This document shows, one piece after another, positions 7,764 to 15,223 of a DNA stretch of 36,248 nt; positions within the stretch are counted from its first letter, which is position 1; each line of letters begins with the position of its first letter. The position numbers and the translations under genes were made by a program. The stretch spans positions 166,477 through 202,724 of the forward strand of contig NZ_VTQV01000002.1 of the NCBI RefSeq assembly GCF_008764245.1, written 5' to 3'. The notes beneath the pieces were generated by a model. It was not told where the DNA came from, did not search any database, and was given only the letters and a program-made list of their open reading frames with translations. This stretch comes from Bacillus subtilis. GTDB lineage: Bacteria > Bacillota > Bacilli > Bacillales > Bacillaceae_C.

Positions 7764-7764
7764 A
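7745..7764 (+). promoter_or_regulatory. Probable operator for the GntR/LacI-type regulator
   Basis: TGTTATAT and ATATAACA form a perfect 8-bp inverted repeat around a 4-base centre. It covers the spacer and -10 of the promoter, so bound protein would block RNA polymerase. The left half recurs as TGTTATAT at 6451-6458 before the regulator gene. Confidence 0.6.
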
Positions 7765-7800
7765 TATACTTACTAACAGGGACTGTTGTTATGAAGGTTG

Positions 7801-7813
7801 TGTAAGCGTTACA
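7801..7813 (+). promoter_or_regulatory. cre-like palindrome in the ABC operon leader
   Basis: TGTAAGCGTTACA is a perfect odd-centred palindrome resembling a CcpA cre site, but it is one base shorter than the 14-base consensus. It could mediate carbon catabolite repression or bind another LacI-family protein. Confidence 0.35.
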
Positions 7814-7865
7814 TGTAGGCGGTACCCTGTATAGAATTGTTAAAAATATCCGGAGGTGAAGGGAA

Positions 7866-9158
7866 ATGAAAAGTAAATTTGGCATGATTATTTTGTCTAG
7901 TATTCTATTACTCTCGTTATTTTTGACTGCTTGTTCATCAAAGGAAACAGATAGTAAAGGGGAAAAAGACGGAGTGACCACGGTTAAATTTTGGCATTCT
8001 CAAACCAATAAAGGGCTTGATGCAATGAACGCAGTGATTAAGGCCTTTGAAGAGAGTCACCCTGACATTAAGATTGATGCCACCTATGTTGCAAACCAGG
8101 GGGAAGGGCAAAACGAGAAATTATTAGCCGCTGTTGCTGGGGGAAATGCACCAGATGTTGCCTATTTTGATCGATTTGAAATTGGATCATGGGCGGCCCA
8201 AGGGTCATTAGAAGATTTGTCTAGTATGGCAGAGGAAGCTGGAATTAATCGAGAAAACTTTTATCCATTTGCATGGGATGAAGCTTCTTACGATGGTAAA
8301 CTCTATGGTTTACCAATTACAACGGATTCACGATTAGTCTTTTTTAATATCGACCAATTTGAAGAAGTTGGACTGGATCCAGACAATCCTCCAAAGACCA
8401 TTACAGAATTAGAAGAAGCCGCAGAGAAACTGACGATTAAAAAAGGAAATAGATTTGAAAGAATTGGTTTTATTCCCTGGTATGGTCAAGGCTGGCTATA
8501 TACTTGGGGATGGTCATTCGGTGGTGACTTCTATGATGAAGAAACCGGTAAAGTGACAGCCAATGACCCGAAAGTTGTAGAAGCACTTCAGTGGGAAGCT
8601 GATTTTGCTAAAAAATATGATGTAGAAGACATTGCTGGTTTTACAGATTCTCAAGGTTCCGAAGCAATGGACCCTTTTATCACGGGACAAATAAGTATGA
8701 AAGTAAGTGGACCCTTCGATGTTCCGAATATTAAAAAATTCAAACCTGATTTGAACTATGGTGTGTTCCCTGTGCCTACTCCAACTGGGGAAGATCATAC
8801 AACCTGGTCAGGGGGCTGGTCTGTCGTTATGCCAAAAGGGGCTAAAAATAAAGAAGCAGGTTTTGAATTTATGGAATTCTTCGCAAGTGAAGAAGGACAA
8901 AAGATATTTAGTGAAATTATCGGGGATTTTGCAGCAATCGATTCAGTTAACGAAGAACTGGGTTATAAAGATGATCCGATTTTAGGTGAATTTGTCAAAA
9001 TACTACCAAATGCTCATCATCGACCTGTGATCAAAGAAGGTTCACTTTATTGGAATGAATTATCAGATGCTGTTGAAAATGCAACTCGAGGAAAGGGAAC
9101 ACCAAAAGAGCTGTTAGATAAGGTTACGGAAAAGGTAAACAAAGCATTGGACTCTTAA
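7866..9158 (+). CDS. Sugar ABC transporter solute-binding lipoprotein, copy 1
   Basis: Family-1 extracellular binding protein (SBP_bac_1) that captures a sugar or oligosaccharide outside the membrane. The lipoprotein signal peptide ends in a lipobox, LTAC, with the lipidated Cys at residue 23, followed by a polar linker and the mature domain starting TTVKFWH. Typical elements are a long alpha/beta N-lobe (ESHPDIKIDATYV, GGNAPDVAYFDR), YGLPITTDSRLVFFN near residue 145, and a C-terminal WSGGWSVVMPKGAKNKE segment. Length is 430 aa. ATG 7866 follows GGAGGTGA. It is first in its operon, followed by a stem-loop and two permease genes. A close paralogue of the same length lies after the permeases. 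The substrate is not readable from sequence, and no glycosidase gene is nearby. Confidence 0.9.
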   Translation: MKSKFGMIILSSILLLSLFLTACSSKETDSKGEKDGVTTVKFWHSQTNKGLDAMNAVIKAFEESHPDIKIDATYVANQGEGQNEKLLAAVAGGNAPDVAYFDRFEIGSWAAQGSLEDLSSMAEEAGINRENFYPFAWDEASYDGKLYGLPITTDSRLVFFNIDQFEEVGLDPDNPPKTITELEEAAEKLTIKKGNRFERIGFIPWYGQGWLYTWGWSFGGDFYDEETGKVTANDPKVVEALQWEADFAKKYDVEDIAGFTDSQGSEAMDPFITGQISMKVSGPFDVPNIKKFKPDLNYGVFPVPTPTGEDHTTWSGGWSVVMPKGAKNKEAGFEFMEFFASEEGQKIFSEIIGDFAAIDSVNEELGYKDDPILGEFVKILPNAHHRPVIKEGSLYWNELSDAVENATRGKGTPKELLDKVTEKVNKALDS

Positions 9159-9178
9159 TGTAGGCGACTTTTAAAAGG

Positions 9179-9204
9179 GGGAAAGAGGCGCTCACTTCTT
9201 TCCC
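9179..9204 (+). promoter_or_regulatory. Intercistronic stem-loop after first binding-protein gene
   Basis: GGGAAAGA at 9179-9186 pairs with TCTTTCCC at 9197-9204 and has no T run. Such stem-loops behind binding-protein genes usually protect the upstream mRNA so the binding protein is made in excess over the permeases. Confidence 0.5.
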
Positions 9205-9239
9205 AAAATTCTAATCTCCAAATGAGAGGGGACAAGAAA

Positions 9240-10184
9240 ATGGAATCAACCGTTAAAAAAAGAGCCACCACCGCAAGGGTAAACAAACCGAAAAAACGTT
9301 CTAGTTATGAACGAAATATTGAATGGCATGGCTGGTTATTTGCTTCACCCTGGATAATTGGCTTAATATTATTTTTTGCTTTTCCGTTGTTTGCTTCGAT
9401 TTATTTTAGTTTTACAACATACAGTATTTTACAGCCGGGGGACTTTGTTGGATTGCAAAATTATAAAGATTTAATGCATGACGGTCTCTTTTGGAAATCG
9501 ATCTATAACACCGTATATTTTGCTGTTTTATTTGTTCCATTAAGTATTCTATTCGGTGTTAGTTTAGCAATGATGTTAAACGTAAAGGTAAAAGGCATGG
9601 CGATCTACCGGACGATTTTCTTCCTGCCAACCTTGGTCCCGCAGGTTGCATTAGCGGTTCTATGGATGTGGTTGTTAAACCCTGGATTTGGTTTAGTCAA
9701 TGGCTTCCTAAGTTCAATCGGGATTGAAGGGCCTTCTTGGTTAGGAAGTGAAGTATGGTCAAAACCATCTTTGATTTTTATGTCTTTATGGGGAATCGGA
9801 CAGGCTGTTGTAATTTATTTGGCGGGTCTTGCTGATATCTCGCAAGATTACTATGATGCCGCTAATGTGGACGGAGCGAATTGGTTTCAAAAGACATTAA
9901 ACATTACATTACCTTTATTATCGCCTGTGATTTTTTACAACTTAGTGATGGGGGTAATCGGGGCTTTTCAACAATTTACTTTACCATATACGTTAACACA
10001 AGGAAAAGGATCTCCGGCCAATTCTTTAACCTTTTATGTTATGTACCTTTATGACAATGGTTTTAAATATTTTAAAATGGGCTACGCCTCGGCAATGGCT
10101 TGGATTCTCTTTGTGATTATTATGGTTTTAACCGGGATTATCTTTCTGACGTCAAAACGATGGGTCCATTATCAAGGGGAGTAG
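9240..10184 (+). CDS. Sugar ABC transporter permease, MalF-like
   Basis: Integral membrane subunit of a carbohydrate importer (CUT1 type). A basic N-terminal tail of about 30 residues precedes six hydrophobic segments beginning at WLFASPWIIGLILFF. The cytoplasmic EAA loop that docks on the ATPase is clear: DAANVDGANWFQKTLNITLP. The frame opens at ATG 9222, but ATG 9240 sits eight bases after AGGGG and is the likelier start (MESTVKKRA). It is followed 10 bases later by the second permease gene. No ATP-binding subunit is encoded in this block, so the importer presumably borrows a shared ATPase of the MsmX type encoded elsewhere. Confidence 0.92.
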   Translation: MESTVKKRATTARVNKPKKRSSYERNIEWHGWLFASPWIIGLILFFAFPLFASIYFSFTTYSILQPGDFVGLQNYKDLMHDGLFWKSIYNTVYFAVLFVPLSILFGVSLAMMLNVKVKGMAIYRTIFFLPTLVPQVALAVLWMWLLNPGFGLVNGFLSSIGIEGPSWLGSEVWSKPSLIFMSLWGIGQAVVIYLAGLADISQDYYDAANVDGANWFQKTLNITLPLLSPVIFYNLVMGVIGAFQQFTLPYTLTQGKGSPANSLTFYVMYLYDNGFKYFKMGYASAMAWILFVIIMVLTGIIFLTSKRWVHYQGE

Positions 10185-10194
10185 GAGGGTTCAT

Positions 10195-11019
10195 ATGCAA
10201 ATTCGAGCGAGTAAAGTCATCACTCACATATTATTAATAGCCGCTTCATTATTCTTTATTATTCCGTTTTTATGGCTCATTTCAACTTCTTTGAAACCGC
10301 TAACGCAAATATTCACCTTTCCACCTGAATGGATTCCAAGACCATTTGAGTGGAGTAATTATATTAATGCGATGGAACATATTCCCTTTTTCACGTATTT
10401 AAAAAATACGGCTGTCATCACTTTATTCAGTACTCTTGGAGTTGTTTTATCCTGTCCATTGATCGCTTATAGTTTTGCAAAATTACAGTGGCGGGGGAGG
10501 AATGTACTTTTTGTGATTACGATTGCAGTGATGATGATTCCGGCACAAGTGACGATGATTCCATTGTTTTTGCTGTTTAATAAGCTGGGATGGGTCGGAA
10601 CTCCTTTACCACTGATTGTTCCTTCCTTTTTCGGGATGCCGCTTTATATCTTTTTGTTAAGACAATTTTTTATGGGATTACCGGCAAGTTTAATTGATGC
10701 TGCGAGGATCGATGGGGCTAGTGAATTTCGAATCTATTGGCAAATTATGTTACCGCTAGCGAAACCAGCAGTCTTAGCAGTCGGATTATTCCAATTCATG
10801 GCAAGTTGGACGGATTTCCTTGGCCCACTTCTTTATCTAACTGATGAATCTGCCTATACTTTATCGCTTGGATTACAACAATTCCAAAACCAGCAAGGTT
10901 CTGAATGGGGCATGATGATGGCTGTTGCGACCATGATGACTTTACCTGTCATTATTCTTTTCTTCTTCTTACAAAAAACGTTTATTAATGGGATTACGTT
11001 TAGTGGGATTAAAGGATAG
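10195..11019 (+). CDS. Sugar ABC transporter permease, MalG-like
   Basis: Second membrane subunit of the importer; it pairs with the preceding permease. It has 274 residues with six hydrophobic segments from about residue 10. The EAA loop reads DAARIDGASEFRIYWQIMLP, and the family ending FFFLQKTFINGITFSGIKG is the usual MalG-like C-terminus. GGAGGG lies just upstream of ATG 10195. The 150-bp gap before the second binding-protein gene contains a small GGCT/AGCC hairpin but no convincing promoter, so all four importer genes may form one operon. Confidence 0.92.
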   Translation: MQIRASKVITHILLIAASLFFIIPFLWLISTSLKPLTQIFTFPPEWIPRPFEWSNYINAMEHIPFFTYLKNTAVITLFSTLGVVLSCPLIAYSFAKLQWRGRNVLFVITIAVMMIPAQVTMIPLFLLFNKLGWVGTPLPLIVPSFFGMPLYIFLLRQFFMGLPASLIDAARIDGASEFRIYWQIMLPLAKPAVLAVGLFQFMASWTDFLGPLLYLTDESAYTLSLGLQQFQNQQGSEWGMMMAVATMMTLPVIILFFFLQKTFINGITFSGIKG

Positions 11020-11169
11020 TTTTTAGTCTATAACGGCTAAAAGCCATATCCTGTCAATTTCTAAGAAGGGCAGGTGATACGGGAAAGGCTACCTACAAGT
11101 CGATATGTGAATAGACGGTAATATGGATTTACTTCTTAAATGTTGGAAAATTTTTGGAGGTGATGAAGA

Positions 11170-12462
11170 ATGAAAAGTAGATTTGGAATGTTCTTTGTGT
11201 TTAGTCTACTCTTATTATCGCTAGTTTTATCGGGTTGTTCTTCAAAGGACTCTAGTGGAAATGGAACCGAGGATAAAAGGACGACGGTGAAACTTTGGCA
11301 TCCGCTTACGAATGAAGGGCTTACGGCAATCAATGCTGTGATTGAGGCATTTGAAAAAAATCATCCGGAAATCAAAATTGATGCGACCTATGTGGCGAAC
11401 CAAGGAGAAGGACAGAATGAAAAGCTACTAGCAGCCATTGCCGGTGGAAATCCCCCAGACGTGGCTTACTTTGACCGTTTTGAAATTGGTTCATGGGCGA
11501 ATCAAGGCTCACTTGAAGAGTTAACCGAAATGGCGGAAAAGGAAGGGGTCACAAAGGACAAATTTTATCCTTTTGCTTGGGATGAGGCGAATTACGATGA
11601 CAAACTTTATGGATTACCAATCACCACGGATGCCCGCTTAGTGTATTTCAACATTGATCAGTTTAAGGAGGTTGGCCTCGACCCCAATGATCCACCTAAA
11701 ACCATTACGGAATTAGAAGAGGCGGCGGAAAAACTAACAATAAAGAAGGGGAATAAGTTTGAAAGAGTCGGATTTATTCCATGGTATGCGCAAGGCTGGT
11801 TATATACTTGGGGTTGGTCCTTTGGTGGTGACTTCTATGATGAGGAAACCAAAAAAGTCACAGCGAACGATCCAAAGGTTGTAGAAGCACTTCAATGGGA
11901 AGTGGACTTTGCCAAAAAATATAATGTGGAAGATATTGCAGGATTTACAGATTCCCAAGGTTCTGCCGCGATGGACCCTTTTATTACCGGGCAAATAAGC
12001 ATGAAAGTTAGTAATCCTGGTGATGTATTAAATATAAAGAAATATAAACCTGATTTAAATTTTGATGTTTTCCCTATCCCCACACCATCTGGACAAGACC
12101 ACACGACTTGGTCAGGGGGGTGGTCAGCCGTTATGCCGAAAGGGGCCAAAAATAAAGAAGCTGGCTTTGAATTTATGAAATTTTTTGCAAGTGAAGAAGG
12201 ACAAAAAATATTTAGTGAATTAAGTGGAGCTTTTGCAACAATTGATTCTGTGAACGAAGAAATCGGCTATAAGGATGATCCTATCTTCGGAAAATTTATC
12301 GAGATGTTACCAGTTGCTCATCATCGACCGGTGATTAAAGAAGGTTCGCTTTATTGGAATGAATTATCAGATGCTGTTGAAAAAGCAACCCGTGGAAAGG
12401 GCACCCCACAAGAACTTTTAGATGAAGTAACGGAAAAGGTAAACAAAGAATTAGACTCTTAG
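11170..12462 (+). CDS. Sugar ABC transporter solute-binding lipoprotein, copy 2
   Basis: Paralogue of the 7866 protein: the same 430-residue length, the same domain order, and long identical stretches such as EKLTIKKGN, AQGW/GQGW-LYTWGWSFGGDFYD and VIKEGSLYWNELSDAVE. The lipobox is LSGC with Cys 23. ATG 11170 follows GGAGGTGATG. The similarity extends into the leader (GGAGGTGA) and the 3' region, where both genes are followed by a CGACTTT-AAAAGGG sequence leading into a stem-loop. This indicates duplication of the whole gene with its hairpin. Differences cluster in places such as SGPFDVPNIKKF versus SNPGDVLNIKKY, so the ligand range may have diverged. Placing a second binding protein after the permeases is unusual. 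Confidence 0.9.
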   Translation: MKSRFGMFFVFSLLLLSLVLSGCSSKDSSGNGTEDKRTTVKLWHPLTNEGLTAINAVIEAFEKNHPEIKIDATYVANQGEGQNEKLLAAIAGGNPPDVAYFDRFEIGSWANQGSLEELTEMAEKEGVTKDKFYPFAWDEANYDDKLYGLPITTDARLVYFNIDQFKEVGLDPNDPPKTITELEEAAEKLTIKKGNKFERVGFIPWYAQGWLYTWGWSFGGDFYDEETKKVTANDPKVVEALQWEVDFAKKYNVEDIAGFTDSQGSAAMDPFITGQISMKVSNPGDVLNIKKYKPDLNFDVFPIPTPSGQDHTTWSGGWSAVMPKGAKNKEAGFEFMKFFASEEGQKIFSELSGAFATIDSVNEEIGYKDDPIFGKFIEMLPVAHHRPVIKEGSLYWNELSDAVEKATRGKGTPQELLDEVTEKVNKELDS

Positions 12463-12477
12463 TTAAAACGACTTTCA

Positions 12478-12510
12478 AAAGGGAAAGGGAGCAAAAACCC
12501 CTTTCCCTTT
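12478..12510 (+). terminator. Strong hairpin ending the sugar ABC operon
   Basis: AAAGGGAAAGGG at 12478-12489 pairs perfectly with CCCTTTCCCTTT at 12499-12510 (12 bp, 9-base loop). The tail is not a clean T run. It corresponds to the weaker stem-loop at 9179-9204. Confidence 0.65.
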
Positions 12511-12561
12511 GCTCCTGCATTTTAAACACGGCAAATGATCCGCCTAGGGCCCGTATAAAAA

Positions 12562-13768
12562 TTATAACTTCTTTTTCAATTCTTCAATTTCCTCTTTTTT
12601 CAATTTCGTTACTTTAACAATCAATTCGCTGGATAACCCTTCTTTTAGCATCTCTACAGCAACTTTTCGCTTGCCACTTTTTTCTCCGATCTCTTTCCCT
12701 TTCTCGATCCCTTTCTCTTCATAAGAAATGGGGATTTCCATAATTTTGGTTCTTTCTGCTTCGTCCATATAATTGATTTCGTTCATCAATTGTTTCTCCT
12801 CCTCTTCGTCTAGTGTTAAATAGCGTTCGAAAAATCCATAGACCAATCTTTGTCTGGCCGGATCCAACTCCATTTTCACAAGCATTCTAAGGAATTCCTT
12901 TTTGAAGGATAGGAAAGAAATTTTGGCTAATGTCAGGTCCAGCTCCAGCGCCCAGCGACTAGCAAACTTTCGGTGCCTTCCTACGATAAGTCAACATCAG
13001 CTCGCCTTTCAATGTCTAGCTGCAGGCGGTAGGGGCTCGAGGTCAAATAACCTGGAATTCTGGAAGGGAAAGAACGCCCTTCCAGATTCCAGAACATTTG
13101 CTTGTCGCCCCTGAACAACCGCCTTCCGCTTTTCGTGGCTCACTGTGTTTCCTTTATCTCGTCAGGCCCCTAAAAAGTTTGTACGTCGCTAAACGGGCGC
13201 TTGCGCTTTTCTTAACTTGAACCTTTTCTTCTTCAGTATATCCCATTTTACTCAAAAGCGCTGCAGCTGCAGGATTGTTTGAGTCGATATAAGCTCGCCA
13301 ATTTTGTTTTCGCAGATGAAGTGTCAAATAGTTAAAAGTCAGTACATGAAAGAAAGGGAAGGCAATGGTATACTGATTCTTCTCCCAATTTTCCTCGTAA
13401 CTAAAAACAGCGATGGGAATAATCGGCTTCCTATACTTGTTATACAGAAGACTAAAGTATTGATACATGCGCTTATGAAAATAGGTTTGCTGAGAGCTTT
13501 GCGGTTCAACGTGAATAACAATGACTGATTTTGTACCTTTTAGTGTAGTTTCGATGACAATATCCAGCCTCCGCGTTTCTCCTTCAATTAAATCGGTAAA
13601 AACTTCTTCTGATAAAGGCGTTAGATCATGAAAATCAACAAATGGATGGACTTCAGGAAAAAACGCCTCCAAGAATTCTTCGAAAAACGTATGAATCAAT
13701 TCTTTGAATAGCTGATCGTGCCGGATATAGTCAGGAGGGCTTTCTCTAACCAACTGTGCTAGAGGCAT
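12562..13768 (-). pseudogene. Rpn-family nuclease/transposase gene split by a repeat
   Basis: Two fragments of one gene for a PD-(D/E)XK nuclease of the Rpn (recombination-promoting, transposase_31-like) family. The 5' part (13768 down to about 13212) starts MPLAQLVRESPPDY and carries the nuclease core with RRLDIVIETTLKG and the E-x-Q of VIVIHVEPQSS, ending AALLSKMGYTEEEKVQVK. The 3' part (about 12903 down to 12562) resumes KKEFLRMLVKMELDPARQ and ends in a charged helical tail (EIGEKSGKRKVAVE). Between them lies the composite repeat. The 5' fragment now reads into the repeat and gains a foreign tail (KSASARLATYKLFRGLTR) before a stop at 13154. ATG 13768 has a good AAAGGAAG ribosome site. The C-terminal fragment alone can be read as a 107-codon frame from 12885 but is probably inactive. 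Confidence 0.8.
12938..13210 (-). repeat. Composite nested structured repeat, copy 2
   Basis: Same orientation and plan as copy 1. Minus-strand ends are AAAAGCGCAAGCGCCCG and GGCGCTGGAGCTGGA. The outer helix pairs GCGCCC/AGCGAC with GTCGCT/GGGCGC, and the inner helix pairs GGCGGT/AGGGGC (13107-13123) with GCCCCT/ACCGCC (13025-13036). The inner variable stem (13052-13068 with 13077-13092) differs from copy 1 at several positions yet still pairs, with one bulged T. It lacks the Bacillaceae-1-like unit found in copy 1. The next 30 or so bases (12904-12937) separate it from the resumed Rpn reading frame and may belong to the element. Confidence 0.85.
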
Positions 13769-13925
13769 AGTGACACTTCCTTTGTAGAGTTTAATGAGGA
13801 TAAATCGAGGTGTAGTTCTATCTTCATTATACTAAAAAGAGGGAAAATAGAAAGGGTTTACACTATTTATACACAGGAAATTAAACAAAATTCGAGCCGT
13901 GCCATTAACAGTAAAAAAGCAATTT

Positions 13926-13959
13926 AAAAACCCCCACTTGCACATTTTGCAAGTGGGGG
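13926..13959 (-). terminator. Terminator of the LCP gene
   Basis: On the minus strand a perfect 12-bp stem (CCCCCACTTGCA with its complement) is followed by TTTTT. It begins 10 bases after the stop codon. Confidence 0.85.
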
Positions 13960-13968
13960 ATGCCTTGG

Positions 13969-15009
13969 TTATTCTCCTTCATTAGGAGCAGGTTCAGCAA
14001 CATTATTCGTAACATCAGTTGCTGGTTCTAAGCCTAGATGTTGTCTTAAGGCAAGGGTGGTTTCGGTTAATGCTTCTTCATCAAGCTGCCAGTAATAAAC
14101 ATTATTACCAGCACTGTTCGGAATATAGGCATCATAACCATCAAGGGTCATCGTATTAATCGATAAATTTCCTGAAATTCCATAGTCAGCAAAAGCTTTA
14201 ATTTCATCAAAAGTCATGTTTGTTTTCATATTGTTTCCAATGGCATCAATGATCTGACCAAATTTCGGAATTGCCGTACCTGATGCAGCCTTCTTGGCGA
14301 TGGCTTTAATCACTTCTTGTTGTCTTTTTCCGCGTTCAATATCATTATCCATTTTTCTCGTTCTAGCAAAGGCTAAAGCTTCCTCGCCATCCAGTGTTTG
14401 CAATCCAGCTTCCAATGAGATCGCGTTAGCACGGTCCTTGGAATCTTGTTCAGAAAAGGCAAATGGTACATCAATCTCCACACCATCGAGGGCATCGATA
14501 ATCTCCATGAATGCTTCAAAATCAACACGCACATAATAATCCACAGGAATATCTAAAAGATTCTCAACCGTTTCAATCGTTGCCTTTGGCCCACCAAATT
14601 TATGAGCATGGTTAATTTTTGTTGAATACCCAACCTCGTCGATATACGCATACGTATCACGAGGAATGGATAAAAGGTTCACAGACTTTTGTTTTTCATT
14701 CAGGGTTGCCAGTAACAGGGCATCTGAACGTGTATTCTCTCCTTGACTACGTTTTGCACTTTCATCAATCCCGATAAATAAGATCGACACGTTATCAATT
14801 TTAGGATCCACTTTCTTATCACGTAATTCTGATTTTCCATCACGATCATCTTGATAAGAATTAGCCATCATATCTTCCGCTTTTGTATATATATGCACTC
14901 CGTAGCTAATAGCTCCAGCCGCTACCAGTAAAATCGGAAAAATCAAAAACCAAAAAATGCGTCTATTACGTATTTTCTTATTGGACACTTTTATTTGTTG
15001 TCTTCCCAT
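13969..15009 (-). CDS. tagU: LytR-CpsA-Psr (LCP) family teichoic acid ligase
   Basis: Likely transfers completed WTA from its lipid carrier to peptidoglycan outside the membrane. A short basic cytoplasmic tail precedes one membrane anchor (about residues 18-40). The extracellular LCP domain (about 75-300) shows NVSILFIGID, the ENTRSDALLLATLN block, the SIPRDTYAYI core with the phosphate-binding Arg, KINHAHKFGGP, DYYVRVDFEAF and LDGEEALAFARTRK with DIERGKRQQEVIKAI. The tail is acidic and low complexity (about 325-346). The length of 346 is normal for the TagT/TagU/TagV group; which of the three it matches is not certain, so the symbol is tentative. It has its own terminator and a plausible promoter, next to tagB. 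Confidence 0.92.
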   Translation of the reverse strand: MGRQQIKVSNKKIRNRRIFWFLIFPILLVAAGAISYGVHIYTKAEDMMANSYQDDRDGKSELRDKKVDPKIDNVSILFIGIDESAKRSQGENTRSDALLLATLNEKQKSVNLLSIPRDTYAYIDEVGYSTKINHAHKFGGPKATIETVENLLDIPVDYYVRVDFEAFMEIIDALDGVEIDVPFAFSEQDSKDRANAISLEAGLQTLDGEEALAFARTRKMDNDIERGKRQQEVIKAIAKKAASGTAIPKFGQIIDAIGNNMKTNMTFDEIKAFADYGISGNLSINTMTLDGYDAYIPNSAGNNVYYWQLDEEALTETTLALRQHLGLEPATDVTNNVAEPAPNEGE

Positions 15010-15072
15010 AAGGATTAGACTCCTTTTTTTAAAAAATTTCTCTTACCTCTTACAATGCGCTTACGAAAAATA

Positions 15073-15101
15073 AATATACTACAAACTATAATACTATGAA
15101 A
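15073..15101 (-). promoter_or_regulatory. Possible promoter of the LCP gene
   Basis: On the minus strand TTTCAT is followed after 17 bases by TATATT, about 64 bases before the ATG. The -35 is imperfect. Confidence 0.4.
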
Positions 15102-15192
15102 GTCTGATTAGGTAAAATACATTTTGATGACAAATCATGTAAAACCGTGTAAAAAAAGTAACTAGAGAAAAAGACTTGGGGATTCATACAAT

Positions 15193-15221
15193 AAAAAAAG
15201 GAGTCAATATTGGACTCCTTT
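15193..15221 (-). terminator. Terminator of the tagD-tagB unit
   Basis: AAAGGAGTC and GACTCCTTT pair around a 7-base loop, and the minus-strand transcript continues into a T run. It lies directly after the tagB stop codon. Confidence 0.85.
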
Positions 15222-15223
15222 CG

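Noticed and set aside
12562-12885. Independent 107-aa gene after the ABC operon
   Set aside because: Its sequence continues the Rpn-family protein of the upstream fragment (KKEFLRMLVKMELD follows KVQVK), so it is the 3' part of a split gene rather than a gene of its own.
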